Assembly: GCF_000725485.1 (NCBI RefSeq)
Contig: NZ_JOAG01000005.1
Location: forward strand, 62,001 to 126,000
Origin: Nonomuraea candida
GTDB lineage: Bacteria; Actinomycetota; Actinomycetes; Streptosporangiales; Streptosporangiaceae
Reading direction: 5' to 3'
Length of the DNA stretch: 64,000 nucleotides
A program made the position numbers and the translations under genes. Below the pieces are notes generated by a model. The model searched no databases and was not told the origin of the DNA. It worked only from the letters and a program-made list of their open reading frames with translations. Shown piece after piece: positions 1-8,774 of the stretch (position 1 is the stretch's first letter; every line of letters starts with the position of its first letter).

Positions 1-1
1 G

Positions 2-232
2 GAGGAGCCGTGCGCGGGCAACGCCTACGCCGCCGAGACCGAGACCGAGACCGAGACCGTGCCGGCGACGCTGCGTGACGCGCTGGCGCTGTTCGAGGGC
101 TCGAAGCTGGCCAGGGAGGCGTTCGGCGACGACGTGGTGGCGCACTACGCGAACAACGCGCGGGTGGAGCTGGCCGCGTTCGACGCGGCGGTGACGGACT
201 GGGAGCTGTTCCGTGGTTTCGAGCGAATGTGA
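2..232 (+). CDS. glutamine synthetase-like enzyme, C-terminal part (partial)
   Basis: The reading frame is open from base 2 and stops at 230-232, giving 76 residues. It begins with a PCAGNAY segment and ends DWELFRGFER, both typical of the C-terminus of GlnA-related ligases that gamma-glutamylate amines (PuuA, GlnA2/3/4-type), rather than of housekeeping GlnA. The 5' part lies outside the window. The aldehyde dehydrogenase frame starts 20 bases before this stop, so the two are probably translationally coupled. The following ALDH, SDR and C26 hydrolase support a role in making gamma-glutamyl-amine. The substrate cannot be told from this fragment. A short GAGACC iteration at 37-58 encodes an ET repeat. 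Confidence 0.75.
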   Translation, partial: EEPCAGNAYAAETETETETVPATLRDALALFEGSKLAREAFGDDVVAHYANNARVELAAFDAAVTDWELFRGFERM

Positions 233-1610
233 CGGGAGCGCGGTGAACGCGGGTGACGGGGGCGTGTTGCAGGTCGTGAACCCGGCGACCGAGGAGGTCC
301 TGGCCGAGGTCGGGGCGGCCGGCGCGGCCGAGGTCGACCGGGCCGTGGAGCGTGCCAGGAAGGCGTACGCGGCCTGGCGCGAGGTGGCGCCGGGCGACCG
401 GGCGCGGCTGCTGCGCAGGTTCGCCGACCTGGTGGACGCGCACGGCGAGGAGCTGGCGCGGCTGGAGGTGGCCAACGCCGGGCACACGATCGGCAACGCC
501 CGCTGGGAGGCCGGCAACGTGCGCGACGTGCTGCACTTCTACGCCGGCGCGCCCGAGCGGAACCACGGCAAGCAGATCCCGGTGCCCGGGGGCGTGGACC
601 TCACGTTCCAGGAGCCCCTGGGCGTGGTCGGGATCATCGTGCCGTGGAACTTCCCGATGGTGATCATGACGTGGGGCGTGGCCCCGGCGCTGGCGGCGGG
701 CAACACCGTGATCGTCAAGCCCGCCGAGTGGACTCCGCTGACCGCGCTGAGGCTGGCGGAGCTGGCCTTGGCGGCGGGCCTCCCCGAGGGGGTGCTCCAG
801 GTGCTGCCCGGGGCAGGGGAGGTCGCGGGAGCCCGCCTGGTCGAGCATCCGCACGTCGCCAAGATCGTGTTCACCGGCTCCACCGAGGTGGGCAAGGAGA
901 TCGCGGCCAAGGCGGCGCGGCAGGTCAAGCGGCTCACGCTGGAGCTGGGCGGCAAGTCCGCGAATATCGTCTTCGCCGATGCTGATGTGGAAAAAGCGGC
1001 GAAAACCGCTCCTTATGCCGTCTTCGACAACGCCGGCCAGGACTGCTGCGCCCGCTCCCGCATCCTCGTCCAGGCCAGCGTGTACGACGCGTTCATGGAG
1101 CTCCTCGCCGAGGCCGTCCGCGGCGTCAAGGTCGGCGACCCCCTCGACGAGGCCACCGAGATGGGCCCCCTGATCAGCGCCGAGCACCTCGAACGCGTCA
1201 GGGGCTTCGTCGCGGGCGCCCCCTGGCTGCGCGGCTCCTGCCCCGAGGGCAAGGGCTACTGGTTCCCGCCGACCGTGCTGACCCCGGAGGTCACCGACCG
1301 GGCGTTCACCGAGGAGATCTTCGGGCCCGTCGTGTCGGTGGTCAGGTTCGAGGACGAGGCACAGGCCGTCCGGATCGCCAACGACACCCCCTACGGCCTG
1401 AGCGGCTCCATCTGGACCCGCGACGTGGGGCGGGCGCTCCGCGTGGCCAGGGCCGTCGAGTCGGGCGCCCTGTCGGTCAACTCCCACTCCTCCGTGCGCT
1501 ACTGGACCCCGTTCGGCGGCTTCAAGCAGTCGGGGCTCGGCAGGGAGCTCGGCCCCGACGCGCTGGCGGCCTTCACCGAGACCAAGAACGTCTTCATCTC
1601 ATCGGAGTGA
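213..1610 (+). CDS. NAD(P)-dependent aldehyde dehydrogenase (PuuC-like context)
   Basis: 465-residue ALDH-superfamily protein. Visible landmarks are the cofactor-site segment PWNFP (144-148), FTGSTEVG (220-227), the general-base Glu in LELGG (E244) and the nucleophile Cys in GQDC (C278). It is somewhat shorter than the usual 480-500, with little between residues 335 and 350. By context it would oxidise gamma-glutamyl-aminoaldehyde to the acid, between the upstream GS-like ligase and the downstream C26 hydrolase. The listed start GTG 213 overlaps the upstream gene. GTG 243, preceded by GGGAG at 234-238, is a credible alternative that removes ten residues. Family certain; substrate inferred from neighbours. 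Confidence 0.9.
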   Translation: MVSSECDGSAVNAGDGGVLQVVNPATEEVLAEVGAAGAAEVDRAVERARKAYAAWREVAPGDRARLLRRFADLVDAHGEELARLEVANAGHTIGNARWEAGNVRDVLHFYAGAPERNHGKQIPVPGGVDLTFQEPLGVVGIIVPWNFPMVIMTWGVAPALAAGNTVIVKPAEWTPLTALRLAELALAAGLPEGVLQVLPGAGEVAGARLVEHPHVAKIVFTGSTEVGKEIAAKAARQVKRLTLELGGKSANIVFADADVEKAAKTAPYAVFDNAGQDCCARSRILVQASVYDAFMELLAEAVRGVKVGDPLDEATEMGPLISAEHLERVRGFVAGAPWLRGSCPEGKGYWFPPTVLTPEVTDRAFTEEIFGPVVSVVRFEDEAQAVRIANDTPYGLSGSIWTRDVGRALRVARAVESGALSVNSHSSVRYWTPFGGFKQSGLGRELGPDALAAFTETKNVFISSE

Positions 1611-1615
1611 CACAC

Positions 1616-2380
1616 ATGCAGCGGTTGCAGGATCGGGTGGCGGTCATCACCGGCGCGGGCGGCGGCATCGGGCTGGCCACGGCCCGCCGCTTCGCCGAGG
1701 AGGGCGCCAGGGTGGTCTGCGCGGACATCGACGAGGAGGCGGGCGCCAAGGCCGCCCACGAGGTCGGCGGCCTGTTCGTGCGGGCCGACGTGACCTCCGA
1801 GGACGACGTCGTGCGGATGTTCGCCACCGCCCACGAGACCTACGGCAGCGTGGACATCGCCTTCAACAACGCCGGCATCTCCCCGCCCGACGACGACTCG
1901 ATCCTGGAGACCGGCCTCGACGCCTGGCGCCGCGTCCAGGAGGTGAACCTGACCAGCGTCTACCTGTGCTGCAAGCACGCCATCCCGTACATGCGCCGCC
2001 AGGGCAAGGGCTCGATCATCAACACCGCCTCCTTCGTGGCCGTCATGGGCTCGGCCACCTCGCAGATCTCCTACACCGCCTCCAAGGGCGGGGTGCTGGC
2101 GATGTCGCGCGAGCTGGGCGTGCAGTTCGCCAGGGAGGGCATCCGGGTCAACGCCCTGTGCCCGGGGCCGGTGAACACGCCGCTGCTGCGGGAGCTGTTC
2201 GCCAAGGACCCGGAGCGGGCGCGGCGGCGGCTGGTGCACGTGCCGGTCGGCCGCTTCGCCGAGGCCTCGGAGATCGCGGCGGCGGCGGCCTTCCTGGCCA
2301 GCGACGACGCCTCGTTCGTCACGGCCAGCGAGTTCCTCGTGGACGGCGGCATCTCCGGCGCCTACGTCACTCCCCTGTAG
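1616..2380 (+). CDS. SDR-family oxidoreductase
   Basis: Classical short-chain dehydrogenase of 254 residues from ATG 1616. It has the Rossmann motif TGAGGGIG, NNAG in the middle and the catalytic Ser-Tyr-Lys (YTASK). ATG 1616 is preceded by GGAG at 1603-1606. An in-frame GTG at 1607 overlaps the ALDH stop as GTGA and would add three residues. The gene sits between ALDH and the C26 hydrolase with minimal spacing, so it belongs to the operon. A second alcohol/aldehyde oxidoreductase in a gamma-glutamyl-amine pathway could process hydroxylated amines such as ethanolamine derivatives, but this is inference. Confidence 0.85.
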   Translation: MQRLQDRVAVITGAGGGIGLATARRFAEEGARVVCADIDEEAGAKAAHEVGGLFVRADVTSEDDVVRMFATAHETYGSVDIAFNNAGISPPDDDSILETGLDAWRRVQEVNLTSVYLCCKHAIPYMRRQGKGSIINTASFVAVMGSATSQISYTASKGGVLAMSRELGVQFAREGIRVNALCPGPVNTPLLRELFAKDPERARRRLVHVPVGRFAEASEIAAAAAFLASDDASFVTASEFLVDGGISGAYVTPL

Positions 2381-2391
2381 GAGGCCGGCCC

Positions 2392-3078
2392 ATGGGTCCC
2401 GTCATCGGCATCACCTGCTACGTCGAGTCCGCCTCGTTCACCGTGTGGCAGGACACGCGGGCGGCGCTGCTGCCGTACGCGTACGTGGAGCGGGTCGTCC
2501 GCGCCGGCGGCCAGCCCGTCCTGCTGCCGCCGGCCGGCGACCCCGCCGGGCTGGTGCGCCGGCTGGACGGGCTGATCCTGGCCGGAGGCGGCGACATCGA
2601 CCCGGCCGGGTACGGCGCCCGCCCGCACGAGCGCACCGGTTACGTCCGCCCCTTCCGTGACGAGGCCGAGTTCGCCCTGCTGGCGGCGGCCCTCGACGCG
2701 GGCCTGCCCTACCTGGGCGTCTGCCGGGGCCTCCAGGTCCTCAACGTGGCCCTCGGCGGCACCCTCCACCAGCACCTGCCCGACGTGGTCGGCCACACCG
2801 GCCACTGCCCGGGCCCCGGCCGCTTCGGCCGCCTGCCCGTCACCCCCGCCCCCGGCACCCGCCTGTCGAAGGCGCTGGGCGAGGAGCCGCTGGCGGTCGC
2901 GCACTACCACCACCAGTCGGTGGACCGCCTGGCCCCCGGCCTGACGGTCACCGCCACCGCCGGCGACGGCACGATCGAGGCCGTGGAGTCGCCGGCCGGG
3001 TTCACCATGGCCGTGCAGTGGCATCCGGAGGCGGACGAGGGCCACGCCTTGTTCGAGGCCCTCGTCCGGTCCTGCTGA
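2392..3078 (+). CDS. gamma-glutamyl-gamma-aminobutyrate hydrolase-like protein (peptidase C26)
   Basis: 228-residue class I glutamine-amidotransferase fold. The nucleophile elbow is GVCRGLQ (C111) and the His/Glu of the triad are in QWHPE (H211, E213), as in PuuD. It would release glutamate from the gamma-glutamylated acid and end the pathway begun by the GS-like and ALDH genes. Start ATG 2392 follows AGGAGG at 2380-2385, which overlaps the SDR stop. Length matches the family (about 230-255). Exact substrate unknown. Confidence 0.85.
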   Translation: MGPVIGITCYVESASFTVWQDTRAALLPYAYVERVVRAGGQPVLLPPAGDPAGLVRRLDGLILAGGGDIDPAGYGARPHERTGYVRPFRDEAEFALLAAALDAGLPYLGVCRGLQVLNVALGGTLHQHLPDVVGHTGHCPGPGRFGRLPVTPAPGTRLSKALGEEPLAVAHYHHQSVDRLAPGLTVTATAGDGTIEAVESPAGFTMAVQWHPEADEGHALFEALVRSC

Positions 3079-3190
3079 CGGCACCCGGCACAAGCCCCGA
3101 AGACCGGAGAAACCTCCCCGGCGGTTCACCCCTCCCGTGACGCGACAACACACCCGTAACGGCACTAGGCTGGCGGGCATCACCGACGAA

Positions 3191-3380
3191 TCCGCGCGGG
3201 AGAGCGTCCTGACAGCCGGTCAGGTCCCCTGAAGGAGCAAGCCCTCCCCGCGAACCTCTCAAGGCAAAGGACCGCGCGGCCGAGGTGACCTCTGGAAAGC
3301 AGGCCTGCGGGGCCTCGCCGAAGGTGAAAGTCCGGCAAAAGTCGGGCGAAGCTCTCAGGCAACCATGACAGAGGGGGAGG
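3191..3380 (+). ncRNA. tandem glycine riboswitch upstream of gcvT
   Basis: Two glycine-aptamer-like units lie in the 337-base gap before gcvT. Unit 1 is about 3191-3277: GGGAGAGC, CCCTGAAGGAGCAA, GAACCTCTCAAGGCAAAGGACC, closed by complementary GCGCGG ends. Unit 2 is about 3278-3380: CCGAAGGTGAAAGTC, GCGAAGCTCTCAGGCAACC, with CCTCTG at 3289-3294 pairing CAGAGG at 3369-3374. These are the conserved bulges of the glycine riboswitch, and gcvT is its classic target. A GGATGC-TG-GCATCC dyad follows at 3379-3392 and may be part of the expression platform in front of the gcvT ribosome site (GAGG, 3404-3407). The remaining bases 3079-3190 show no gene. Confidence 0.9.
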
Positions 3381-3415
3381 ATGCTGGCATCCACTCCTGT
3401 CCTGAGGTGCGACAC

Positions 3416-4501
3416 ATGTCCCGACCGACACCGCTACGAGACGTTCACGAGGACCTCGGCGCCACCCTGACCGACTTCGCGGGCTGGCTCATGCCCCTGC
3501 GGTACGGCAGCGAGTCCGCCGAGCACAGGGCTGTCCGCGAGGCGGCGGGGCTCTTCGACCTCTCGCACATGGGCGAGATCTTCGTGACCGGGCCGCAGGC
3601 CGGCGAAGCCCTCGACTACGCCCTGGTCGGCCACCTGTCGGCGCTGACGCCCGGCCGCGCCAGGTACACCATGATCGTGAACGAGCGCGGCGGGGTGCTC
3701 GACGACCTCATCGTCTACCGGCTCGGTGACGAGGAGTTCATGGTCGTGGCCAACGCCTCCAACTGCGAGATGGTGGCGGGCGAGCTGACCGAGCGCGCGC
3801 GGGCGTACGACGCCGCCGTCGAGGACCGCTCCGACCAGTACGCGCTGATCGCCGTCCAGGGGCCGCGCTCGCAGGAGATCCTCGCCACGCTCACCGACGC
3901 CGACCTCGCCGGGCTCAAGTACTACGCGGGCCTGCCCGGCGTGGTGGACGGGCGGCGGGCGCTCATCGCCCGCACCGGCTACACCGGCGAGGACGGCTTC
4001 GAGCTGTTCGTGGCCGCCCAGGACGCGGTGCCGCTCTGGCACGCGCTCATGACGGCCGGCGAGCCGCACGGGCTCAAGCCCGCCGGCCTGTCCAGCCGCG
4101 ACACGCTCAGGCTCGAGGCCGGCATGCCGCTGTACGGCAACGAGCTGAGCGCCGCGCTGACCCCGTTCGACGCGGGGCTGGGCAGGGTGGTGAAATTCGA
4201 CAAGCCGGGTGACTTCGTCGGCAGGCAGGCGCTCGAGGCGGTCAAGGACGACCAGCCGCGGCGCCGGCTCGTCGGCCTGGTCGCGCGGACCCGCCGGGTG
4301 CCGCGCCACGGTTACCCGGTCACCAAGGACGGCGTCGTCGTCGGCGAGGTCACCAGCGGTGCGCCCTCCCAGAGCCTGGGAAAGCCCATCGCGATGGCCT
4401 ACGTCGACGCGGGCGCCGATTCAGGCCTGGCTGTGGACATCCGGGGCAGCCAAGAACCTATGGACCTGGTTGAGCTGCCCTTTTACAGGAGGAACAAGTG
4501 A
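3416..4501 (+). CDS. gcvT: glycine cleavage system aminomethyltransferase (T protein)
   Basis: 361 residues from ATG 3416, which has GAGG eight bases upstream. An in-frame ATG at 3365 lies inside the riboswitch and is rejected. GcvT features include DFAGW, the LFDLSHMGE segment, [19 protein letters not shown] text ([13 protein letters not shown]) and [11 protein letters not shown]. It transfers the aminomethyl carbon from GcvH to tetrahydrofolate. The stop overlaps the gcvH GTG start (4498). The glycine riboswitch directly upstream implies activation by glycine. Confidence 0.95.
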   Translation: MSRPTPLRDVHEDLGATLTDFAGWLMPLRYGSESAEHRAVREAAGLFDLSHMGEIFVTGPQAGEALDYALVGHLSALTPGRARYTMIVNERGGVLDDLIVYRLGDEEFMVVANASNCEMVAGELTERARAYDAAVEDRSDQYALIAVQGPRSQEILATLTDADLAGLKYYAGLPGVVDGRRALIARTGYTGEDGFELFVAAQDAVPLWHALMTAGEPHGLKPAGLSSRDTLRLEAGMPLYGNELSAALTPFDAGLGRVVKFDKPGDFVGRQALEAVKDDQPRRRLVGLVARTRRVPRHGYPVTKDGVVVGEVTSGAPSQSLGKPIAMAYVDAGADSGLAVDIRGSQEPMDLVELPFYRRNK

Positions 4502-4887
4502 GCAACATCCCTGACGACCTGAGCTACACCAAGGAGCACGAGTGGGTGGCCGGCCTCGACGACGGCCTCACCGTGACCGTCGGCGTCACGGCCTTCGCCG
4601 CCGAGCAGCTTGGTGACGTCGTCTACGTGCAGCTCCCCGAGGTCGGCACGAGCGTCGAGCAGGGCGACTCCGTGGGCGAGGTGGAGTCGACCAAGTCCGT
4701 CAACGAGATCTACGCCCCGGTCGGCGGCGAGATCACCGAGGTGAACCAGGCCGTCGTGGACGACCCCGGCCTGGTCAACAGCGACCCGTACGGCGAGGGC
4801 TGGATGTTCAAGGTGCGCGTGGAAGGCGACCCCGAGGACCTTCTGTCGCCGGAGGAGTACACCGCCCTCACCTCGGGCGAGTCCTGA
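4498..4887 (+). CDS. gcvH: glycine cleavage system H protein
   Basis: 129-residue lipoyl carrier. The lipoylated lysine is K66 in the ESTKSVNE motif. It shuttles the aminomethyl group between the P, T and L proteins. GTG 4498 overlaps the gcvT stop by four bases, with AGGAGG at 4488-4493, indicating coupled translation. No gcvP is visible in the window. A GC-rich self-complementary stretch (4893-4920) separates it from sdaA. Confidence 0.95.
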   Translation: MSNIPDDLSYTKEHEWVAGLDDGLTVTVGVTAFAAEQLGDVVYVQLPEVGTSVEQGDSVGEVESTKSVNEIYAPVGGEITEVNQAVVDDPGLVNSDPYGEGWMFKVRVEGDPEDLLSPEEYTALTSGES

Positions 4888-4941
4888 GCCACCCGCCGGG
4901 GCCCCGCCGGGGCCCCGGCCTCCCATGAAGGGCGCACATCA

Positions 4942-6351
4942 ATGGCGATCAGCGTCTTCGACCTCTTCAAGATCGGCATCGGCCCGTCGAGCTCGCACAC
5001 CGGCGGCCCGATGGCCGCCGCGCACAAGTTCGTGCGCGGCCTGCACCAGGACGGCCTGCTGGAGCGGGTGGCGCGCGTCGAGGCCATCCTGTACGGCTCG
5101 CTCGGCCTGACCGGCAAGGGCCACGGCAGCGACAAGGCGGTCCTGCTCGGCCTGTCCGGCGAGAAGCCCGAGCTGGTGGACGTGGACACCGTCGACGCCC
5201 GTGTCGCCGCGATGCGCGAGTCCGGCACGGTCAAGCTCTACGGCACCCACGAGATCCCCTTCGTGGTGGGCGAGCACCTCGTCTTCGAACGCAAGATCTC
5301 CCTGCCCGAGCACCCCAACGGCATGCGCTTCACCGCCTACGACGCCTCCGGCGAGCGGCTGCGGGAGAAGGTCTACTTCTCGGTCGGCGGCGGCTTCGTG
5401 GTGGACGAGAAGGCCACCGGCGCCGACCGCATCAAACCCGACGACACCGTGCTGCCCTACCCGTTCACCACCGGCGAGGAGCTGCTCAAGCACTGCTCGA
5501 ACACCGGGCTGTCGATCTCCGCGCTCATGCTGCAGAACGAGCGGGCGTTCGGCCGTAGCGAGGAGGAGATCCGCGCGGGCCTGCTCAACCTGTGGCAGGT
5601 CATGTCCGAGTGCGTGCGCCGCGGCATCTCCAAGGAGGGCGTCCTGCCCGGCGGGCTGAAGGTCAAGCGCCGCGCCAACCAGCTCCACCGCCGCCTGCGC
5701 TCCGAGCCGGCCGAGAAGGACCCGCTGCAGGCCATGGACTGGGTGATGCTGTTCGCGCTGGCGGTCAACGAGGAGAACGCCGCCGGCGGCCGCATCGTCA
5801 CCGCCCCCACCAACGGCGCCGCCGGCATCATCCCGGCCGTGCTGACCTACTACCACCGCTTCGTGCCGCACGCCGACGACGAGGGCGTGGTCCGCTTCCT
5901 CCTGACGGCCGGCGCGATCGGCGTGCTGTTCAAGGAGAACGCCTCGATCTCCGGCGCGGAGGTGGGCTGCCAGGGCGAGGTGGGCTCGGCCTGCTCGATG
6001 GCCTCGGCCGGGCTCACCGAGGTGCTCGGCGGCACGCCCGAGCAGGTGGAGAACGCCGCCGAGATCGGCATCGAGCACAACCTGGGCCTGACCTGCGACC
6101 CGATCGGCGGCCTGGTGCAGATCCCGTGCATCGAGCGCAACGCGCTGGCCTCCGCCAAGGCCATCACGGCGGCCCGGATGGCGCTGCACGGCGACGGGCG
6201 TCACTTCGTCTCGCTGGACAAGGCGATCCGAACGGTTCGCACTACCGGACGCGACATGTCCACCAAGTACAAGGAGACCAGCCGGGGCGGCCTGGCCGTC
6301 AACGTGATCGAGGGCGACGCCAAGCTGGGCGTCAACATCATCGAGTGCTGA
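4942..6351 (+). CDS. sdaA: L-serine ammonia-lyase, iron-sulfur type; C-terminal tail supplied by the integrated element
   Basis: 469-residue single-chain L-serine dehydratase. The N-terminal beta domain carries [13 protein letters not shown] (12-24), and the C-terminal alpha domain carries Cys343, Cys385 and Cys396 as likely [4Fe-4S] ligands. It deaminates serine to pyruvate and follows the glycine cleavage genes. In the characterised Legionella type-2 enzyme the C-terminal Cys binds the cluster in the resting state. Here too the last residue is Cys. From codon 426 onwards the sequence comes from the inserted element: the displaced host version (16842-16946) ends AVNVIEC, whereas this one ends [18 protein letters not shown], 11 residues longer. 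Excision would restore a 458-residue protein. Confidence 0.93.
   Translation: MAISVFDLFKIGIGPSSSHTGGPMAAAHKFVRGLHQDGLLERVARVEAILYGSLGLTGKGHGSDKAVLLGLSGEKPELVDVDTVDARVAAMRESGTVKLYGTHEIPFVVGEHLVFERKISLPEHPNGMRFTAYDASGERLREKVYFSVGGGFVVDEKATGADRIKPDDTVLPYPFTTGEELLKHCSNTGLSISALMLQNERAFGRSEEEIRAGLLNLWQVMSECVRRGISKEGVLPGGLKVKRRANQLHRRLRSEPAEKDPLQAMDWVMLFALAVNEENAAGGRIVTAPTNGAAGIIPAVLTYYHRFVPHADDEGVVRFLLTAGAIGVLFKENASISGAEVGCQGEVGSACSMASAGLTEVLGGTPEQVENAAEIGIEHNLGLTCDPIGGLVQIPCIERNALASAKAITAARMALHGDGRHFVSLDKAIRTVRTTGRDMSTKYKETSRGGLAVNVIEGDAKLGVNIIEC
6205..6243 (+). other. attL of the serine-integrase element (B arm + core + P' arm)
   Basis: TGGACAAGGCGATC at 6215-6228 is identical to 16843-16856. 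Left of it is host sdaA (B arm, TCGTCTCG 6206-6213); right of it is element DNA (P' arm, GGTTCGCACT 6234-6243). When attP is rebuilt, GGTTCGCACT forms an imperfect inverted repeat with AGTGCGCACC (16826-16835), each 13 bases from the centre. When attB is rebuilt, TCGTCTCG mirrors CAAGACGA (16856-16863), each 7 bases from the same centre. The centre falls on AA (6220-6221), the predicted crossover dinucleotide. Confidence 0.85.
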
Positions 6352-6361
6352 TCATCCCCAT

Positions 6362-6384
6362 ACTTGGTGGACGCACCGCCAAGT
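6362..6384. promoter_or_regulatory. inverted repeat between sdaA and integrase
   Basis: ACTTGGTGG (6362-6370), a 5-base spacer and CCGCCAAGT (6376-6384) form a 9-bp dyad with one G-T mismatch, 11 bases after the sdaA stop and just before the integrase ribosome site. It could end sdaA transcription or be an operator controlling the integrase. The sequence does not decide. Confidence 0.5.
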
Positions 6385-6394
6385 AAGGGGAGAA

Positions 6395-8062
6395 ATGGGC
6401 AAGGCGCAGAGCAGCCTCGTAGCGAGGAACGATGTCCTCGCGACGGGGCATCGCAAGCGGGTGCTCGGGGCTGTGCGGGAGTCAAGGGAACGCGACACCA
6501 GCACATCCCCCGAGACCCAGCGACGGAAGATCACGGGATGGACGGACATCCACGACGGAGACCTTATTCATGTAGCCGTGGACCGGGATGTATCCGGCAA
6601 GACCGTCTCCCCTTGGGAGCGTCCTGATCTGGGCGACTGGATGGCCCACCCGGAGAAATTTGATGTTCTGTGCGCCGCGAAGCTCGACCGCATCTGCCGC
6701 AACGCGGAAGACTTCTTCCGGCTCATCCGGTGGAGCAAGGAACACTCCATCGCTCTGGTGTTCATTGAGGAGGGGTTCGACCTCACCACCCCTGCGGGAA
6801 CCATGGCCGCCAAGATCCTTGCCGTGGTGGCTGAGTTCGAGTGGGACTCCATTCGCGGGCGCACGCTGGACGGCCAGCAGACGGCGATCCAGCAAGGCCG
6901 ATGGAGAGGCGGAGTCGCCCCGTACGGCTACCGGCCCGTCAAGGAAACCCGGAACGGCGTCCTGGGATGGTACTTGGAGATCGATCCGGACACGTCCGCC
7001 GTCCTTCGGGAAGTCGTTGGTCGAGTCATCCTCGGAGAGGAGTCCGTCTCCAAAATCGTCGAGGACCTGAACCGCCGTACGGTGTTGACCTCCGCTGACG
7101 CTCACCGAGTACGCCAGGGGAAAGAGCCCAAAGGTTCGCGCTGGCATCCTGCGAGCCTGATTCAGCTCCTTCGCTCACGCGCCCTCTTAGGCGAATATCA
7201 GACGGCAGACAATGGCACCCTGCGGGATGAGAACACCAGCCTTCCGCTCGTGAAAGCCGAGCCGCTCATCAGCCGGGCAGAGTGGACAGAGCTGCAGGAA
7301 GCCCTAGACCGCATGTCACGCAAGAAACTTCAGACCAGACAAGGCACGTCGATGCTTCACGATGTCGCCTTCTGTGCGGTCTGCCAGCGCAAGATGCATC
7401 ACTTCCAATCCGGCCCCAGGCCGTACTACCGCTGCTCCTCGTACAACAACGCCAAGGGTCGCTGTGACAACAGCATGGCGAGCGCGCCCGTACTGGAGAC
7501 CCATCTCTGGAACGTCTTGCTCAGCGCGTTCGGAGATCAGCCACGCATGGAACGCGAAGTAGTTCCTGGGGAGGATTACTCTGAGGAGTTGGCGATCCTG
7601 GACGAGGAAATCGCGAACCTGGCCGGGAACCTCGCGAAGGTAAAGCCTGGCTCTATCGCAGCACAGATGACCCTCAAGCGACTCGAAGAGCGCGAATCAC
7701 GCCGAGAGGAGATAGCTTCGCTGCCGTCTCGCGAATCTCAGGTTGTATATCTTCCAACCGGAGAAACTCTGAGAGAGGCATACCTATCCTGGAGCGACTC
7801 AGAGCGCGGGAAGTTCCTTCGGGACCATGAGGTCAAGATTCGCGTCAACGTTCCGAAAGGACAAGCCAAATCTCCACAGATAGATCTACTACTCGGCGAT
7901 ATTACGCAGGCATACAAGCTAGCTAGTGGCGGCATCGAGGATTCCCTGACCGCATTCAAAATGCTGACTTACATACTCGACCGGCCAGGAATCTCTAACG
8001 AGCCCGGGCCTGAGGCAGTGCGAGTTTTCGTACATATCGGCCGATTCCATAGTGAAAACTAA
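6395..8062 (+). CDS. large serine recombinase (site-specific integrase)
   Basis: 555 residues. N-terminal resolvase domain with the nucleophile in AVRESRERDTSTSPETQ (Ser30) and the downstream segments CAAKLDRICRN and GTMAAKILAVVAEFEWDSIRGRT. The recombinase domain follows (about 165-310), then a zinc ribbon with Cys327, Cys330, Cys347 and Cys357, and a coiled-coil-like stretch (about 385-425). This is the phiC31/Bxb1-type architecture. Start ATG 6395 has AAGGGGAG at 6385-6392. It lies immediately inside attL, the usual position. It recombines attP with an attB inside sdaA; excision would need a directionality factor, none of which is recognisable by sequence. Confidence 0.95.
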   Translation: MGKAQSSLVARNDVLATGHRKRVLGAVRESRERDTSTSPETQRRKITGWTDIHDGDLIHVAVDRDVSGKTVSPWERPDLGDWMAHPEKFDVLCAAKLDRICRNAEDFFRLIRWSKEHSIALVFIEEGFDLTTPAGTMAAKILAVVAEFEWDSIRGRTLDGQQTAIQQGRWRGGVAPYGYRPVKETRNGVLGWYLEIDPDTSAVLREVVGRVILGEESVSKIVEDLNRRTVLTSADAHRVRQGKEPKGSRWHPASLIQLLRSRALLGEYQTADNGTLRDENTSLPLVKAEPLISRAEWTELQEALDRMSRKKLQTRQGTSMLHDVAFCAVCQRKMHHFQSGPRPYYRCSSYNNAKGRCDNSMASAPVLETHLWNVLLSAFGDQPRMEREVVPGEDYSEELAILDEEIANLAGNLAKVKPGSIAAQMTLKRLEERESRREEIASLPSRESQVVYLPTGETLREAYLSWSDSERGKFLRDHEVKIRVNVPKGQAKSPQIDLLLGDITQAYKLASGGIEDSLTAFKMLTYILDRPGISNEPGPEAVRVFVHIGRFHSEN

Positions 8063-8076
8063 CTTATTGCGCCCAC

Positions 8077-8104
8077 AGGTAGGCCCTTACGATAGGGCCT
8101 ACCT
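8077..8104 (+). terminator. perfect 10-bp hairpin after the integrase gene
   Basis: AGGTAGGCCC (8077-8086), an 8-base loop and GGGCCTACCT (8095-8104), starting 15 bases past the integrase stop. No T-tract follows. It is placed to terminate or attenuate the integrase transcript. It also argues that the next gene starts downstream of it, not at GTG 8052. Confidence 0.6.
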
Positions 8105-8144
8105 CCCACTCAGACCTCATCAACTACGAGAAAGACGACAGCAA

Positions 8145-8774
8145 GTGGCTCAAGCAAACACGGTCGAACCACGACGGATACTCGCGCCCGACAGTTCATC
8201 CATACTGCAATGGCTCCGAATGGTTCAACGAGAATTCGGCAACCGCAAGGACGGTCTTCTGGGAGATCGGGACGAATACAGCCAGGCAGCCATGCAATTA
8301 GCAACCGCCGTAGCATTGTCCATCAATGGAAGGACCGGGAAGGCCGTCTATGGAATTCGCTACTACGCCCGAATGGCGGGATACCAGGGCAACGGCCACG
8401 ACATGGGCCGCCAGCTAGACCATTTGCTAACACTCGGATTTCTCACACAGGAGGGAGTCAGGAATAGGGTTAAGGTCCTTAGACTCTCGGTGCCCGCCCG
8501 GCTCGTTGAGCCACTATCACAAGTTAGAGAGAACGGCTTTGGTGAGCTGATCGAACACCTCAAACCAGCAGTGGTCACCGTTTCAGACCTTAAGACAGCC
8601 GAGAGCCATGATGGGAAAAGGAGCGCAAAGCCGACAGCTCCACGAACCACAAGGCTGACTACACAGGACGATCCATTCGCGCGACGGCCGGAGGATTGCC
8701 GCGACTGCCACGGTACGCGGGGGCCACGGTGTGGGTACGTGCCCTATGGGGAATGTGACCCACAACCGGCCTAG
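8145..8774 (+). CDS. unknown element protein with probable winged-helix region and C-terminal Cys motif
   Basis: 209 residues from GTG 8145, with GAGAAAG about ten bases upstream. The same frame is open to GTG 8052, but that would place a strong hairpin in the coding region. Residues about 25-130 look like a helical DNA-binding fold (YSQAAMQLATAVALSINGRTGKA, then RYYARMAGYQGN followed by HLLTLGFLTQEG, helix-turn-helix/wing-like). The C-terminus has CRDCHGTRGPRCGYVPYGEC, a possible zinc site. Composition is less GC-rich than the host. Position between integrase and replication/capsid genes would fit a replication initiator, a regulator or an excision factor. I do not recognise the family. Confidence 0.6.
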   Translation: MAQANTVEPRRILAPDSSSILQWLRMVQREFGNRKDGLLGDRDEYSQAAMQLATAVALSINGRTGKAVYGIRYYARMAGYQGNGHDMGRQLDHLLTLGFLTQEGVRNRVKVLRLSVPARLVEPLSQVRENGFGELIEHLKPAVVTVSDLKTAESHDGKRSAKPTAPRTTRLTTQDDPFARRPEDCRDCHGTRGPRCGYVPYGECDPQPA

